Assembly (NCBI GenBank): GCA_024734495.1
Contig: JALMQS010000068.1
Span: forward strand, 1,458,075-1,522,074
DNA length: 64,000 bases
Direction: 5' to 3'
Origin: Forficula auricularia
Taxonomy: Eukaryota; Arthropoda; Insecta; Dermaptera; Forficulidae
The position numbers were made by a program, and so were the translations under genes. Below the pieces are notes generated by a model. The model made no database searches. It was not told the DNA's origin and saw only the letters and a program-made list of their open reading frames with translations. Of the stretch, positions 40,771-51,113 are shown piece by piece. The number at the start of each line of letters is the position of its first letter. Positions within the stretch are counted from its first letter, which is position 1.

Positions 40771-41501
40771 ATTAATATATAGCTATTAACTGAAGCAAAA
40801 ATTTACCAAGAATCTCTCAGTGGCCAGGTACTTCCCATTATAAACTCTTGTATCATAAATAATAAGAATAAATTAGCGAGATTCACGTGTAAGGAGACAT
40901 TTCGGAAATATTTGAATTTGCCCTCTCGTAACTGCATTTATCAAATCCAGGAGGAGCCGTAACATCATGATAATATTTACTTTACAATTTATTAAAAAGT
41001 TATTTAATCGCAACATGGGTGGTCAGTGGTTTAGTTAGAAAAAAACTTTCCAATCATAAATCTTTTCATTTTAAATAGCATTATTTTCTCTTCAAATATG
41101 CCTTTCTCTCTCTTTCATCTTTCATAACTGTTGTGTCCTTTGTAAACTTGTCAATTCTTTTTGCTATAATTCCCTGTTACTATTAACTTTTTTTATTTAT
41201 TATAGAATTTAATGCACCTGCACTCACACATGCAATGAACATATGCCCACTTGAAATTCCTTTTGGGAAATTTCAAACTACGACCAAGTGGCCATAAGTT
41301 CGAGTGCATTAAGTCTGAAGCATAATTAAATCTAATTAATTAATTGTTTATTTGTTTTGTTTACAAAATTTTATTGATTATTTATTTCTATTGTTGAAAA
41401 AGTAAATAAAGCTCTTATTTATTTTACTATATTATTACTATATAACTTAATTAGAGACGATGATAGGATAATAAAACGAAAATATGTGGACCATCTAAAA
41501 A
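40771..41501. other. AT-rich, family-W segment, no gene
   Basis: 41330-41450 is family W (ATTAAATCTAATTAATTAAT...TTGTTGAAAAAGTAAATAAA), also at 42.1 kb and inverted at 19.9 and 44.8 kb. Confidence 0.4.
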
Positions 41502-41682
41502 AGGGATCCGGAAAATTCATCGACCAATATTCATCGACGATAATTCATCAAAAATAATTAATCGACTATACAATTATCGAATAGGCAATAGACCGACGCC
41601 CTATTGGTCGACGATCAGCTCATCGACATTTTCGATAAATTATCGTCGATGAATTGTGGTCGATGAATTTTCCTAGAGCCCT
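41502..41682. mobile_element. short MITE with TCATCGAC repeats
   Basis: 181 bp with TIRs AGGGATCCGGAAAATTCATC / AGGGCTCTAGGAAAATTCATC and several ATTCATCGAC words in each arm. No certain TSD. Confidence 0.6.
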
Positions 41683-41718
41683 AAGAAGACGGGCTTCTGA
41701 AAACGACATGAAAACAAG

Positions 41719-41926
41719 CATGGCCCCCTTATCAGATTTTGGGCCCCGGGGCCCAAAATCTGAACCGGGCCCTTATTATGGAATAAGTATGTGTTTTTTA
41801 TGAAGTGGAAAAAGTTGGTCAGTCTGCGCATTTTTTTCTAACATACCACCTTAAAAAATATGGGTCCCTGTGGGGTCAGGGCCCGGGACCCAAAGGTACA
41901 CTAGGACCCTCCTTGCGGGGGCTATG
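41719..41926. mobile_element. short hAT-like element with perfect inner palindrome
   Basis: 208 bp, ends CATGGCCCCC / CATAGCCCCC, TSD AAAACAAG / GAAACAAG (41711-41718, 41927-41934; 7 of 8). Positions 41732-41763 form a 32-bp perfect palindrome centred on GGGCCCCGGGGCCC. Confidence 0.7.
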
Positions 41927-41934
41927 GAAACAAG

Positions 41935-42237
41935 TAAAATAAATACACCTCCAACAATCCCAACACTATCACAAACACTTCAACCAATAAGTGCTCAATC
42001 AACAATAAGAGTATATAGGTACTCAACAAGAAATCGAATATTAAAACTTAAGACACAGTTCAAAAGAACCCAGAATTCCTAAATACCTAGAGGACTAAGT
42101 CCTATACAACGAAATGAGGCAAGAAATGAAGCGTAATTAGATCTCTAATTAATTGATTGTTTAATCATTAGTATGTTTTGTTTATTGATTATTTATTAGT
42201 ATTGTTGAAAAAATAAATAAAGCTAATCAACACATTT
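41935..42237. other. family-W debris
   Basis: 41939-42120 contains a 70-codon frame without a recognisable domain; 42120-42235 is family W. Confidence 0.35.
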
Positions 42238-42245
42238 ATTTTAGC

Positions 42246-42400
42246 CGAAGGGTGAACTGCGATTGGAATTAGGTGTACAAGTCTTTGGAATTATTTTGGA
42301 ATTCATTAGATAATGCCCCTTCATCTATTGTCTTCTACATGGAAATGAAAGTGGAAGTGGAAGTAGGTGTACACGATATTAGGTCGCGGTTCACACCTCG
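42246..42400. mobile_element. family-A TIR element, copy A5
   Basis: 155 bp, ends CGAAGGGTGAACTGCG / CGCGGTTCACACCTCG, TSD ATTTTAGC / ATTTTACC (42238-42245, 42401-42408; 7 of 8). Confidence 0.88.
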
Positions 42401-42640
42401 ATTTTACCTCTTCATTATTTTACTATATTATAACAAATTCGAATATCTCATTTAATAAATATACAATACATAGATACATACAATTAATGGCCTTACTCCC
42501 CCACCTTTCCAGAAACAAATTTCGTATATTCCATGTTGGACAAATAAATGCTTGTAATTTGAAACTTGTCTAGTTCTTCAAAATATCATTTAAATTTAAA
42601 TAAAAAAAATAAATTTCATTTACTTAATAATTAATTTTGG

Positions 42641-42831
42641 GAGTCGGGTTAGCCGAGCTGGCTAACGCGCTGGCCCGCTTCAGCATCAATGATGACGATG
42701 TTTAGGCGGGGGCCGGGGTTCGATCCTAGCTAGCATATAAAACTCGGCTCTCTCACTAACCCTACTAACACTTTACTGATGTGCTGTCTAAATAAGCTTT
42801 GTTCTCGGTGACAATAAATAAATAAAAAATT
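42641..42831 (+). mobile_element. tRNA-derived SINE, second family
   Basis: Head with A-box TTAGCCGAGCTGG and B-box GGGTTCGATCC separated by an unusually long insert (about 60 nt, GC-rich CCCGCTTCAGC...GGCGGGGGCC), then a 100-bp body and an (AATA)n tail. The long spacing recalls class II tRNAs (Ser/Leu) with a variable arm. Confidence 0.7.
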
Positions 42832-43038
42832 AATTTGGTAAGTAATTTGTAGAGAAATGTCTTGATTGAATTGATGATTTTTCGTTTTGATAATAAGGAA
42901 AAGGAAATGTCCTTTCGGAAGTATGTCTGTGCTGTCCGGATCCAAGAATTTTTTGTTTTCATTGAGAAACAACCTTGTTTTCCAGTCGATTAGCTCCTAT
43001 ACTAGGGTCGCAGCCTTCGGGGGTGTAACCGTGAAAGT
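42832..43038. other. no gene recognised
   Basis: AT-rich, then a GC-richer edge (CTAGGGTCGCAGCCTTCGG) leading into the next island. Confidence 0.3.
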
Positions 43039-43359
43039 TTGAAGAGAGGAAAAGAGAGAGAGAGAGGGGTTGATTTTGCGGACCATTTAAGCCCTGGGCA
43101 ATGGCAGGTGTTGCGGCCACCCACTCGGTCCTTTGCTGATCAATGGACGAGGTGCCTTTGGGTCTACGACTACGTCAATGAAATGAATACAAAAGGGGTC
43201 CTAAGGGGTCCGAAGAGAGGGCAACCGAGGAAAAGAGCCAAGCCAGACAGCCTGGCACCGAAAAAGACTCGCTGTCTGCTGGATGGACGGCCGGCCCTTT
43301 GTCCAGCCATACCATACTCCAGAGAACCCATCCAAACAACACTCACCTTTTCAGGTTAG
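43039..43359 (+). other. uncertain 106-codon ORF in a GC-rich island
   Basis: MKRGKERERGVDFADHL... through WQVLRPPTRSFADQW to RKRAKPDSLAPKKTRC and TTLTFSG. It is basic and Pro/Arg-rich, with no domain I recognise. Base composition is clearly higher in GC than both flanks and no repeat of this window matches. The frame ends beside CAGGTTAGC, which could act as a weak splice donor, and there is no convincing acceptor upstream. Options are a host exon, a conserved non-coding block or an unmatched TE piece; I cannot choose. Confidence 0.3.
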
Positions 43360-43489
43360 CAGAGAGGCTCGAAAAATCACTTTAATAATATTCCGATGAT
43401 CTACTTTGCATTGGGGCAATTTACATTCATTCAATCAAATATGTACTAATGGGTTGGTGCATAATTATCAGGCTTTATCATGAAATAAT
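43360..43489. other. AT-rich spacer
   Basis: Nothing recognised. Confidence 0.3.
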
Positions 43490-44168
43490 TTTTAAGAAAA
43501 ATATAAAACGAACTTCAAAAAAATTAAATGCAACAAATAAAATACACTAAAAGGTATAAAATAATTATTATCTTATTTAGTTACAACTAAACTACGAAAT
43601 ATTAACATGAAATTACTTTTTGAAGTCGGTGCCAAACAAACTATACCTATAAGCGAGCGTACCAACCAAACGTACTAAGTAAGATCCGTCGAGTGCGATT
43701 CATAAAATGTATATGTTTGGCACCGACTTCAAAAAGTAATTTCAAGTTAATATTTCGTAGTTTAGTTGTAACTAAATAAGATAATAATTATTTTATATCT
43801 TTTAGTGTATTTTATTTGTTGCATTTAATTTTTTTGAAGTCGGTTTTATTTTTTCTTAAAAATTATTTTTATTTTTCTCTTTTTAGTGATGTTATTAATA
43901 AAGATTATATCATCAGAACTTGACCAAATTAATATGACACCATCCCCCTTTCGGATAAAACAAGAATCATCGAAATCGGTTCATAAACAAAGAAGTTAGG
44001 CCTGAACAAACCTGACAAAAATGGTCTAATACCTATGAAAAAAAAATGGGACCAATCGGAAGGTAGACTGAACCCAAGGAACATCGGTTCACAATTGGCG
44101 GGGATATGAGGTAACATAGACACAAAAAAAATCAGTCGAATCCTCCTTTTTTGAAGTCGGTTAAAAAA
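43490..44168 (-). mobile_element. foldback element G+H, copy 1
   Basis: 43490-43860 is the palindromic core G: about 160-bp arms (TTAAATGCAACAAATAAAA... against its inverse) around a 60-bp centre with AAGCGAGCGTACC and GATCCGTCGAGTGCG. An H arm in inverse orientation follows (43865-44168), ending TCCTTTTTTGAAGTCGGTT. The left H arm is absent. Confidence 0.65.
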
Positions 44169-44926
44169 GAAGAATATAGAGTAAATTCAACAAGAACATT
44201 TTTAAGGTAGTTCTTCCGCGACAATCCACACAAAAAGTTTTAGCCTCGTAACCACTCTATAAATATGAGCGGTGTTAAAATTTTAGGTTATGTTTTTTTA
44301 ACGTGACTGTACTTTTCACACTACTATATTCTCTTTATGAATGGATCGTTTCCAAGACATTGATCTTATATCCCCTCCACTAAAAATAATATGTTTTTTT
44401 TTGTCTAAACTACGAGATAAATAATTTCAATTTTTTTATAACTTACTCCGAATATATTCTAGCAAATATTAGTTTTTCATCAAGATTCTTCAATGAAAAA
44501 AATATAGTAAAATAATGATCATTTTCGCACCCTTTCCCAAAATCTACCATATGTAAAAAATATCATTTTTAATTGTAATTATTTCATGTTGGTTATGGTA
44601 AATGTTCTTCAAATTTTAACAGTGTATTTATTATGCTTTTAATTACTAATATTCCAGGTTTCAAAGACTCCTTGAATTTTTTCATTTGTGAAACAACTAC
44701 CTACCTTAAATAACTTTGATATAATATATATATATAGTAAAATAAGAGTTAAAATAAACGTGTAGATTTAGCTTTATTTACTTTTTCAACAATACAAATA
44801 AATAATCAATAAAATATTGTAAACAAAACAAATTATTGATTATTAAACAATTAATTAATTAGATTTAATTTTTATAACCTAAAAATAGAAGAATATTTTT
44901 ATTAATAAATTAATAAAATATTATAT
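44169..44926. other. AT-rich, inverted family-W segment
   Basis: 44740-44880 is family W in inverse orientation, preceded by a short TA run. No gene. Confidence 0.4.
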
Positions 44927-44928
44927 TA

Positions 44929-45704
44929 TAGTGTGTCAATTTGAAAATTTCCCACCCCTAGTATCGCTAAACTGGCAAATTATTTCAAAAATCGCTAAGA
45001 CATGTCAAATTTGTATTCGAGGGGAAGAATTTTGACGTATAAATTAGATCGCCCCCTGCCCCCCAGAGTCACCCCCCCAAAAATCTTAAATGGGAAAGGG
45101 GCTCGAGTGAGACATCATTTTGAAGGGCTTTTTATTCTCTACATTTTGGTGTGCCATTTTTTAAATTTCAAGTCAAAATTATTATTAGGTATTTAGTTTT
45201 TGTGTTTTCAATTTTGACTTTGTTAATCATTTGCAAAAATAAAATGTACAAGAATAAAAACGCGTTCTAATTTGTTTATGGTTTACCTTAATCTAGTAGG
45301 TATGATGCTACTTTATCTGTAAAAATTGATTTATTAAAACAACGTACCACCGTCAAAATCGGTTTTAATGAGAATTTATAAGTTTAATGTATCACACAAA
45401 TAATAACAAAAATTCAATATTGCAATATTCAAAGTCGCCTAACTTGGCAATGCAGCAATCAAATTTTAAAAAAATGTCACACCAAAATCTAGATAATAAA
45501 AAGGCCTTCAAAATGATGCCTCACTCGACCCCCTTACCTATTTAAGATTTTTTGGGGGGCAGGGCGGTGAAGGGGGCGATCTAATTTAGGTATACGTCAA
45601 AATTCTTCCCCCTCGAATACAAATTTGACATGTCTCAGCGATTTTTTAAATAATTTGCCAGTTTAGCGATACAAGGGGTGGGAAGTTTTCAAATTGACAC
45701 ACTG
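44929..45704. mobile_element. Tc1/mariner-like element with about 245-bp inverted repeats
   Basis: 776 bp between TA dinucleotides (44927-44928, 45705-45706). TIR YAGTGTGTCAATTTGAAAA, with long arms carrying CCCACCCC, GACATGTCAAATTTG and a C/G-rich block. The centre (45180-45460) has no transposase ORF. Confidence 0.7.
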
Positions 45705-45706
45705 TA

Positions 45707-46503
45707 TAATTTTATTACAAAAAAACGCCTGATAATTATGGACCAACCTAACTCTTTAAAAATTACTAATATATAGGCCTACATAAGCTATATCCCGTGA
45801 CTGCAGGGCACATATCAATATAATATTCCCTACAATATTATTTAGCAGTAATATTTTTAAAGTAGGCAATAGATATCCTACAATTTCATATAATATATCG
45901 TCGCTGTTATATCAAAATGTCGCATATGTAAAAATAAACACTTTTCAGTAGCTTTGTTTTTATTTTGTATTAACCCTAATATTTGATACCTCTGGGGTTT
46001 TGTTTTTAATCTGTAACGAGAGTTATATCACCTGATAACACATAACAATTTGAGAGCAGACCCTAACAAATACAAGTGTTTTTCTTCAATAAATTTTTTT
46101 TGGTAATTTTGACATAGGTACGACATTTTTATATAACTGTGACGATATATTTTATTTGTTCAAATTAGAAATTGCGGTTTTATATATAGTATTATCTGGA
46201 ACTTGGAATAAGAATAGCCTAAAGAAAAAATGAGGTCAGTGAACATATCCTCCTGGTACTAAAAGTTCACTTTTTATGAATCACACCGCTTAGTTAACCC
46301 CTCAGGAGTATATGTTTCAAATTTCATATCAATCGGTTAAGCCGTTTAATTTGGAGGTCGGTGAACATAGAGAAATAGAATCTCAAAACGATTATATTGA
46401 TTTTTCTAAGATTTATTCCTTCTTTTGAAATATAAATTAATTAATTAAGAAAAACATTAGAGAAAAAGTGAAAACTTTTTCAAGACTCACTTTGCAACTA
46501 TAT

Positions 46504-46538
<35 letters not shown>

Positions 46539-46889
46539 TTACAACTTTTGGCCTTCGAAATCAGATGTTTCATTTTGGCCATCATTTATATAGATTGGAC
46601 ATTATATTTTTTACAATTTTGATAATGAAGAAAGAAAAAAAATTAAAATAATAATAATTAGATATAAGTAAATATAGTATTAATATTATTACAAGATAGA
46701 ATTAGTTAAATAGTTATAAAGAACGGAATTACAACAATCAAATAGTCTTACAATTATTACAAGTTATTTTTACAAGAGTTTAAATATGAATATTATTAAT
46801 ATTTAAGAATTTGAAAATATTAAAATAAATATCACTTTCACATATGTTCAATAAATAGTTTAAATTGAGAGGGCGAGGAAAATTGAAAT
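45707..46889. other. AT-rich, ATTT microsatellite, no gene
   Basis: (ATTT)n at 46500-46540. 46240-46400 contains GAGGTCAGTGAACATATCC and TTAAGCCGTTTAATTTGGAG, a short inverted arrangement of a repeat. No coding signal. Confidence 0.4.
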
Positions 46890-47564
46890 GAAAAATGAAC
46901 ACATCTCCTCTGAGGCGAAATCTGCAGCAAGGAAGATTGGCTTCTTATTCAGGTCCAAGCGATTTTACAAACCCCCACAACTTCTCACCATCTACAAGGC
47001 CCAAATCCGCCCCTGTCTCGAATACGGCTCTCATCTGTGGAGAGGAGCCTCAAAATATTCTCTTGCTACCCTGGATGCAATTCAGAAACGTGCCGTCAGG
47101 CTAATTGACGATTCTACCCTCACCGACCCCCTCGACTCGCTGGCTCATCGAAGAGATGTCTCTGCCCTTTCCCTTTCTATAGATACTATCACGGCAGGTG
47201 CTCTGATGAGATAAAATCAATAATTCCCCCAAAGCATACTTTACACGCAGCACACGTTTTGCCGACTCCCAACACTCTTTTGCGGTCAAATTGGAAAAGT
47301 GCCGGACCACTTCATTCGCGAATACATATATCCCCATGACTTCAAGGAACTGGAACTCTCTCCCAGCCTCTATCTTTCCCAGCACCTATGATCTTCAAAC
47401 CTTCAAAACCAGGGTGCATAGACACCTACGTCTACACCCTCTCACTTAATCAACTTTCCCTTCTCTTCGGTAATGCAAGGGTCTTTCGAGATCCATAGGG
47501 GCTACATCTTTACTGGTGCACCCCTTCTTGCATTCGATTGCATTAAAAAAAAAAAAAAAAAAAA
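46890..47564 (+). pseudogene. LINE 3' end with poly(A), jockey/CR1-like, copy 2
   Basis: Encodes AARKIGFLFRSKRFYKPPQ, LTIYKAQIRPCLEYGSHLW, ATLDAIQKRAVRLIDDSTL, DSLAHRRDVSALSLS and, after one frameshift near 47205, the tail HSFAVKLEK...FKTRVHRHLRLHPLT. These are the C-terminal blocks of the LINE also seen at 17.5-18.5 kb, of which this is a cleaner copy. The 3' UTR (GCATTCGATTGCATT) ends in about 20 A residues (47545-47564), typical of target-primed insertion. 5' truncated at about 46890. No TSD could be identified, because the A-tail abuts another LINE end at 47565. Confidence 0.8.
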
Positions 47565-47900
47565 TTCTTCTCAATCATCCACTCCTCAAACCCATCTCTG
47601 TCCAATGATGGACACGCCAGCAGAATGTGTTCCAGATCAGCAATTACAGTATGGTCACAGGTGCAGCCGTCATCGTCCCTTACACCTATTCTTTTCAGAT
47701 GAGCTGGATAGCTACCATGTCCTAGTCTCATTCTCGTTTTAGCACGTATAGAATGATCTTCTTCCATTATTTATTTTTTCAAACCAAGGGGTAGTTTCTA
47801 CATTTGGATTGATTAATGAATATTTGTGGCCTCGGTCCTTAGAGCTCAAATTCCATTCGACTTGCCATTTGTTTACTATTAATTCTTTAATTGTTAGTGT
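47565..47900 (-). pseudogene. C-terminal end of another LINE ORF2
   Basis: Minus strand: KWQVEWNLSSKDRGHKYSLI, a frameshift, then RMRLGHGSYPAHLKRIGVR, DDDGCTCDHTVIADLEHILL and ACPSLDRDGFEEWM. The arrangement GHG-YP-HL-RIG...C-C...EHIL-CP is the cysteine-containing C-terminal segment found after RNase H in I/R1/jockey-type ORF2 proteins. It is joined tail-to-tail to the poly(A) of the preceding LINE. No RT is present. Confidence 0.65.
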
Positions 47901-48511
47901 AAGATCACTTACTGAGACACAGTTGTTGCAACTATATGGACAATTAATTTTATTCGTCAGTCAACGGTTTGAACTAGAAATTTGAAACTTTGTGTAAAAA
48001 TCTAGCTTATTAATACAAACTTTATTATATTTGTCTTCAATTTTAATTCTTTAGTGCATCAAAAAATTTATTTTGCCAATTTTTACTGCATATTACTTGC
48101 ATATTTCAGCCTTTTTAAAAACATATTTTATGTCGTATTTTGGCAGTTTTTACTGCATAAAAATCTGGTCTCTAGTTATAAGATATTCCTGTAAATTGAA
48201 AATTAGCAGAATTACGCTAATGATTTAAAATTACGAAAAGATTCCCAAATTTTGTCCATTCTCTCCCTGTCAAAGAGAAATAAGAACTTATTTAATGTTT
48301 CGAAAGATATAGGTACGGAACTCATGATATGCTAGTTAGACTCGCACTTGGCCGGCCTATTAACAAAGGATCCCACTCATAAGCAATTTTTTGATTTTTC
48401 TAGAAAAATAAAAGTTGAATTCCCAAGAAATTATTCATATTTCTAAAAGAGTATTTCATGTTGATATAAAATAATATATCATCAAAATATCCGGAAAAAC
48501 GTTTCTTCATG
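47901..48511. other. AT-rich; one short insect-type repeat phrase
   Basis: 48310-48360 reads AGGTACGGAACTCATG...GACTCGCACTTGGCCGG, a phrase I associate with dispersed repeats of insects, notably Lepidoptera. No gene. Confidence 0.35.
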
Positions 48512-48514
48512 TAA

Positions 48515-48745
48515 AGGCCGCTGCACACGAGGCTTGTTTTAATATTTTTTTGTCTGCTTGATCCCACTCAAAAGCATTCCAGGACCAATAGGAAAATAGA
48601 ACATGTCCTATCTTTTAAATCAAGCAAGCTAGCCAGAAAGACAGCCAGCAGTGACGTCATTTCAATCCCGACAGGCCTCCAAATTGCAAACCAGAGCTAC
48701 CATCCCAAAAATAGTTAGAGGAAAAAGCCTCGTGTGCAGCGGGCT
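48515..48745. mobile_element. PIF/Harbinger-like MITE
   Basis: 231 bp, TIRs AGGCCGCTGCACACGAGGC / AGCCCGCTGCACACGAGGC with 3-bp TAA duplications (48512-48514, 48746-48748). The 3-bp TWA target is the PIF/Harbinger habit. Confidence 0.75.
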
Positions 48746-48748
48746 TAA

Positions 48749-49211
48749 CCTTAAGGTTCTATTTCATAAGCAGTTTTTTGATTTTGATAGAAAATTAAAA
48801 TATCTCAGATTAGTCTCTATGGCTTTTTTGAAATTTTACACTAGGTACAAATTTAATTTACCATTTATTTGTTATCCTTTAGCTATTTAACTGTAAAGTA
48901 TGAAAGTTGCTAAGCTTGTTGGGAAAGTTAATTCAATACAAGAGGGGACAAAAGCGTCGGTCTCGATCCTTAATGTGACACCTTCACTCGAGTTGAGTTG
49001 AAAAAAGGACGTTTTCTCCTTAAAAGATATACAAAAAGGTTTTCAATAAGGTGTTAAATCATTATTGCTTCCTGTTATGAATTCCATACATTTCAGATAC
49101 TTCTATACAGGACAAAACAAAACAAAAATATATTTCCACAATGTGTAGGTAGAATTCAGATAAAGCCTATATTTGGGATTTATTACCTAACATTTAGTAG
49201 CTGTTTTATAA
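48749..49211. other. no gene; repeat shared with 30.4 kb
   Basis: 48940-49080 matches 30.43-30.54 kb in inverse. Otherwise AT-rich. Confidence 0.4.
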
Positions 49212-49438
49212 AAAAATAAAAATAAGCTGATATCGCCATCCACATGATTTTACCCGAGGGGTGAATCGGGACCTAAAATCGTGTACACCTACTTCCACTT
49301 CTACTTTCATTTTCAAGTAGAAGACAATAGATGACATTAGATCAGTGATTCTCAAACACTGTGCCGCGGCACTTTTGTGTGCCGTGAAATTCTTGAAATG
49401 TGCCGCCAAATTTCAGAAATACAAACATTAGAAATTAT

Positions 49439-49851
49439 AATTTGAAAGTTTATATTGGGAAAATAAGGACAAGTTTTTTATTCATTCGAAGTTGAGATTT
49501 TTGTATATAGGGATAAAAAGAAAAATATTCTATTCTATTTTTTTGTGAGAAGTGAATACTGTTCTGTTCTGTATTGATAAGGTTGTTATTAAAAAGAGAA
49601 AAAAATTGTGTTTTTTGTGAATGTGCCAAATATCTTTTTGAAAATTGTATTCTGATGGCCTTCAATGGTAACGAAGGTAAGAAGAAAATTTAAACGAATG
49701 TGTGACATGACTATTTGAAGCCCTGAAGAAGTCGGCAAAGTCGACGAAACGTTGGTGGATAAATAAAAAAGTCACACATAAAAAACTTGTCCTTATTTTC
49801 CCAATATAAACTTTCAAATTATAAATTAAATTATGGACGGAAATGATAATA
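49439..49851. mobile_element. PLE-like insertion with 12-bp TSD, inside the hAT element
   Basis: 413 bp flanked by exact ATTAGAAATTAT (49427-49438 and 49852-49863). About 47-bp inverted arms at the edges. The interior is related to one arm of the 39-kb palindrome (GTGAATGTGCCAAA, ACGAATGTGTGACATG). Confidence 0.75.
49723..49753 (+). ncRNA. hammerhead-like core
   Basis: CTGAAGA (49723-49729), stem II GUCG...CGAC around GCAAA-type loop, GAAAC (49746-49750), GTT. Core consistent except that the cleavage triplet is not GTC. Confidence 0.45.
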
Positions 49852-50089
49852 ATTAGAAATTATTTCACTTTGTAATAATCGAGATTTAATTTCACAACAT
49901 TCGGAAGAGTCAATTTTGGATTAACATTATATCTGATTATCCCATAATAGTCAAAACAATTTGAAAAATATTATTAGAATTTTCTACAATCTTATTTGTG
50001 CGAATTCGGATTTTCAGCATTAAAACCAAAATAAAAACGATAAAAAGATCGAGACTTTTAAATGTAGATGACGAAATGAGAGTGGCATT

Positions 50090-50375
50090 CAAGGGCGGAT
50101 CCAGGAATTTTTTATGGGGGGGGGGGGGAGAATGTATATAAGGTGCCCGATGTGTATATAAGATCTACTTTTTATCTCGAAAGTGTGTCGCGATCGAAGG
50201 GGGGGGGGGCAGAGACGCCCCCCCCACACACACACATAGAACTTTATTTTCAATTTTAAAATTGTTATAAATTCCCTGTCGATTTGGCCGCCGTTTTTTG
50301 GCCTCTGCGTGCGACGCACGTGTTGCACTCCCGCCAGGCACGGGCCTCGGTCGCCCCCCCCTGGATCCGCCCTTG
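50090..50375. mobile_element. family-B hAT-like element, third copy
   Basis: 286 bp, ends CAAGGGCGGATCCAGG / CAAGGGCGGATCCAGG (perfect), exact TSD GTGGCATT (50082-50089 and 50376-50383). Inserted within the same hAT element as the PLE fragment. Confidence 0.88.
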
Positions 50376-51113
50376 GTGGCATTATCATTTTTACGACCAA
50401 ATATAAACGAAATTATCATAAATCATCAAGCTCAATTTTCGCAATAATTAATTTGTAATTAATAACTCAATAAACATTATGTTCTCTTTGTAGTATATAT
50501 TATTTCATTTTACATTGAAAATGATTATCATAAGCTATTTTACACAGTAACAGAGTGTATTATAGGTAAGTAAAATTCTTTTAAACTTATCATATTGTTA
50601 GTGTGCCGCCAAATTTTGAAATTATTGAAAGTGTGCCGCAACAAAAAAAAGGTTGAGAATCACTGCATTAGATTATCTAATGAATTCCAAAGTAATTCCA
50701 AAGACGGTGTACACCTAATTCCAATCGCGGTTCACTATACACATGGCCCATCTCTTATAATTAATCTTTAATAAAATAATTTATAATTATTTACGAAAGA
50801 ACCCCCCCCCCACCCCAACAGACACTTAATTTTTTGCCCAAAAGCAATTAATATCTCTTTTTAATTTTGAGACTATTCTATTCTATCAGCTATCTTCGAT
50901 TTTTGTTTTAAAATATTTTTGAACCCCTCTTTTTGGTCAGTATCAATTTCACATAGTGAGTCATTTTCGTAAGTCGTATAGGGTGAAAATATAATACGAA
51001 ATTTCGTATATATCGATTAAAGGCTCTAGGTAGTGTAGGACCTATATTGCTAGTTCTATTTTTTGAACCCCCCATTTTGTCCACCGAAAAAAATAAAAAT
51101 CTCTTTTTTATTA

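Larger units (their letters stand above)
49343..50665. mobile_element. hAT-like element inserted in A6
   Basis: 1323 bp including its own insertions, TIRs CAGTGATTCTCAAAC / CAGTGATTCTCAACC, exact 8-bp TSD CATTAGAT (49335-49342 and 50666-50673). Subterminal GTGCCGC motifs occur at both ends. No transposase. Confidence 0.85.
49255..50735. mobile_element. family-A TIR element, copy A6 (contains a hAT element)
   Basis: Left end CGAGGGGTGAATCGGG, right part GCGGTTCAC then breaks off: the last about 6 bp of TIR and the right TSD are lost. Left flank ATTTTACC. The interior continues at 50674 (TATCTAATGAATTCC) after the hAT insertion. Confidence 0.75.
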
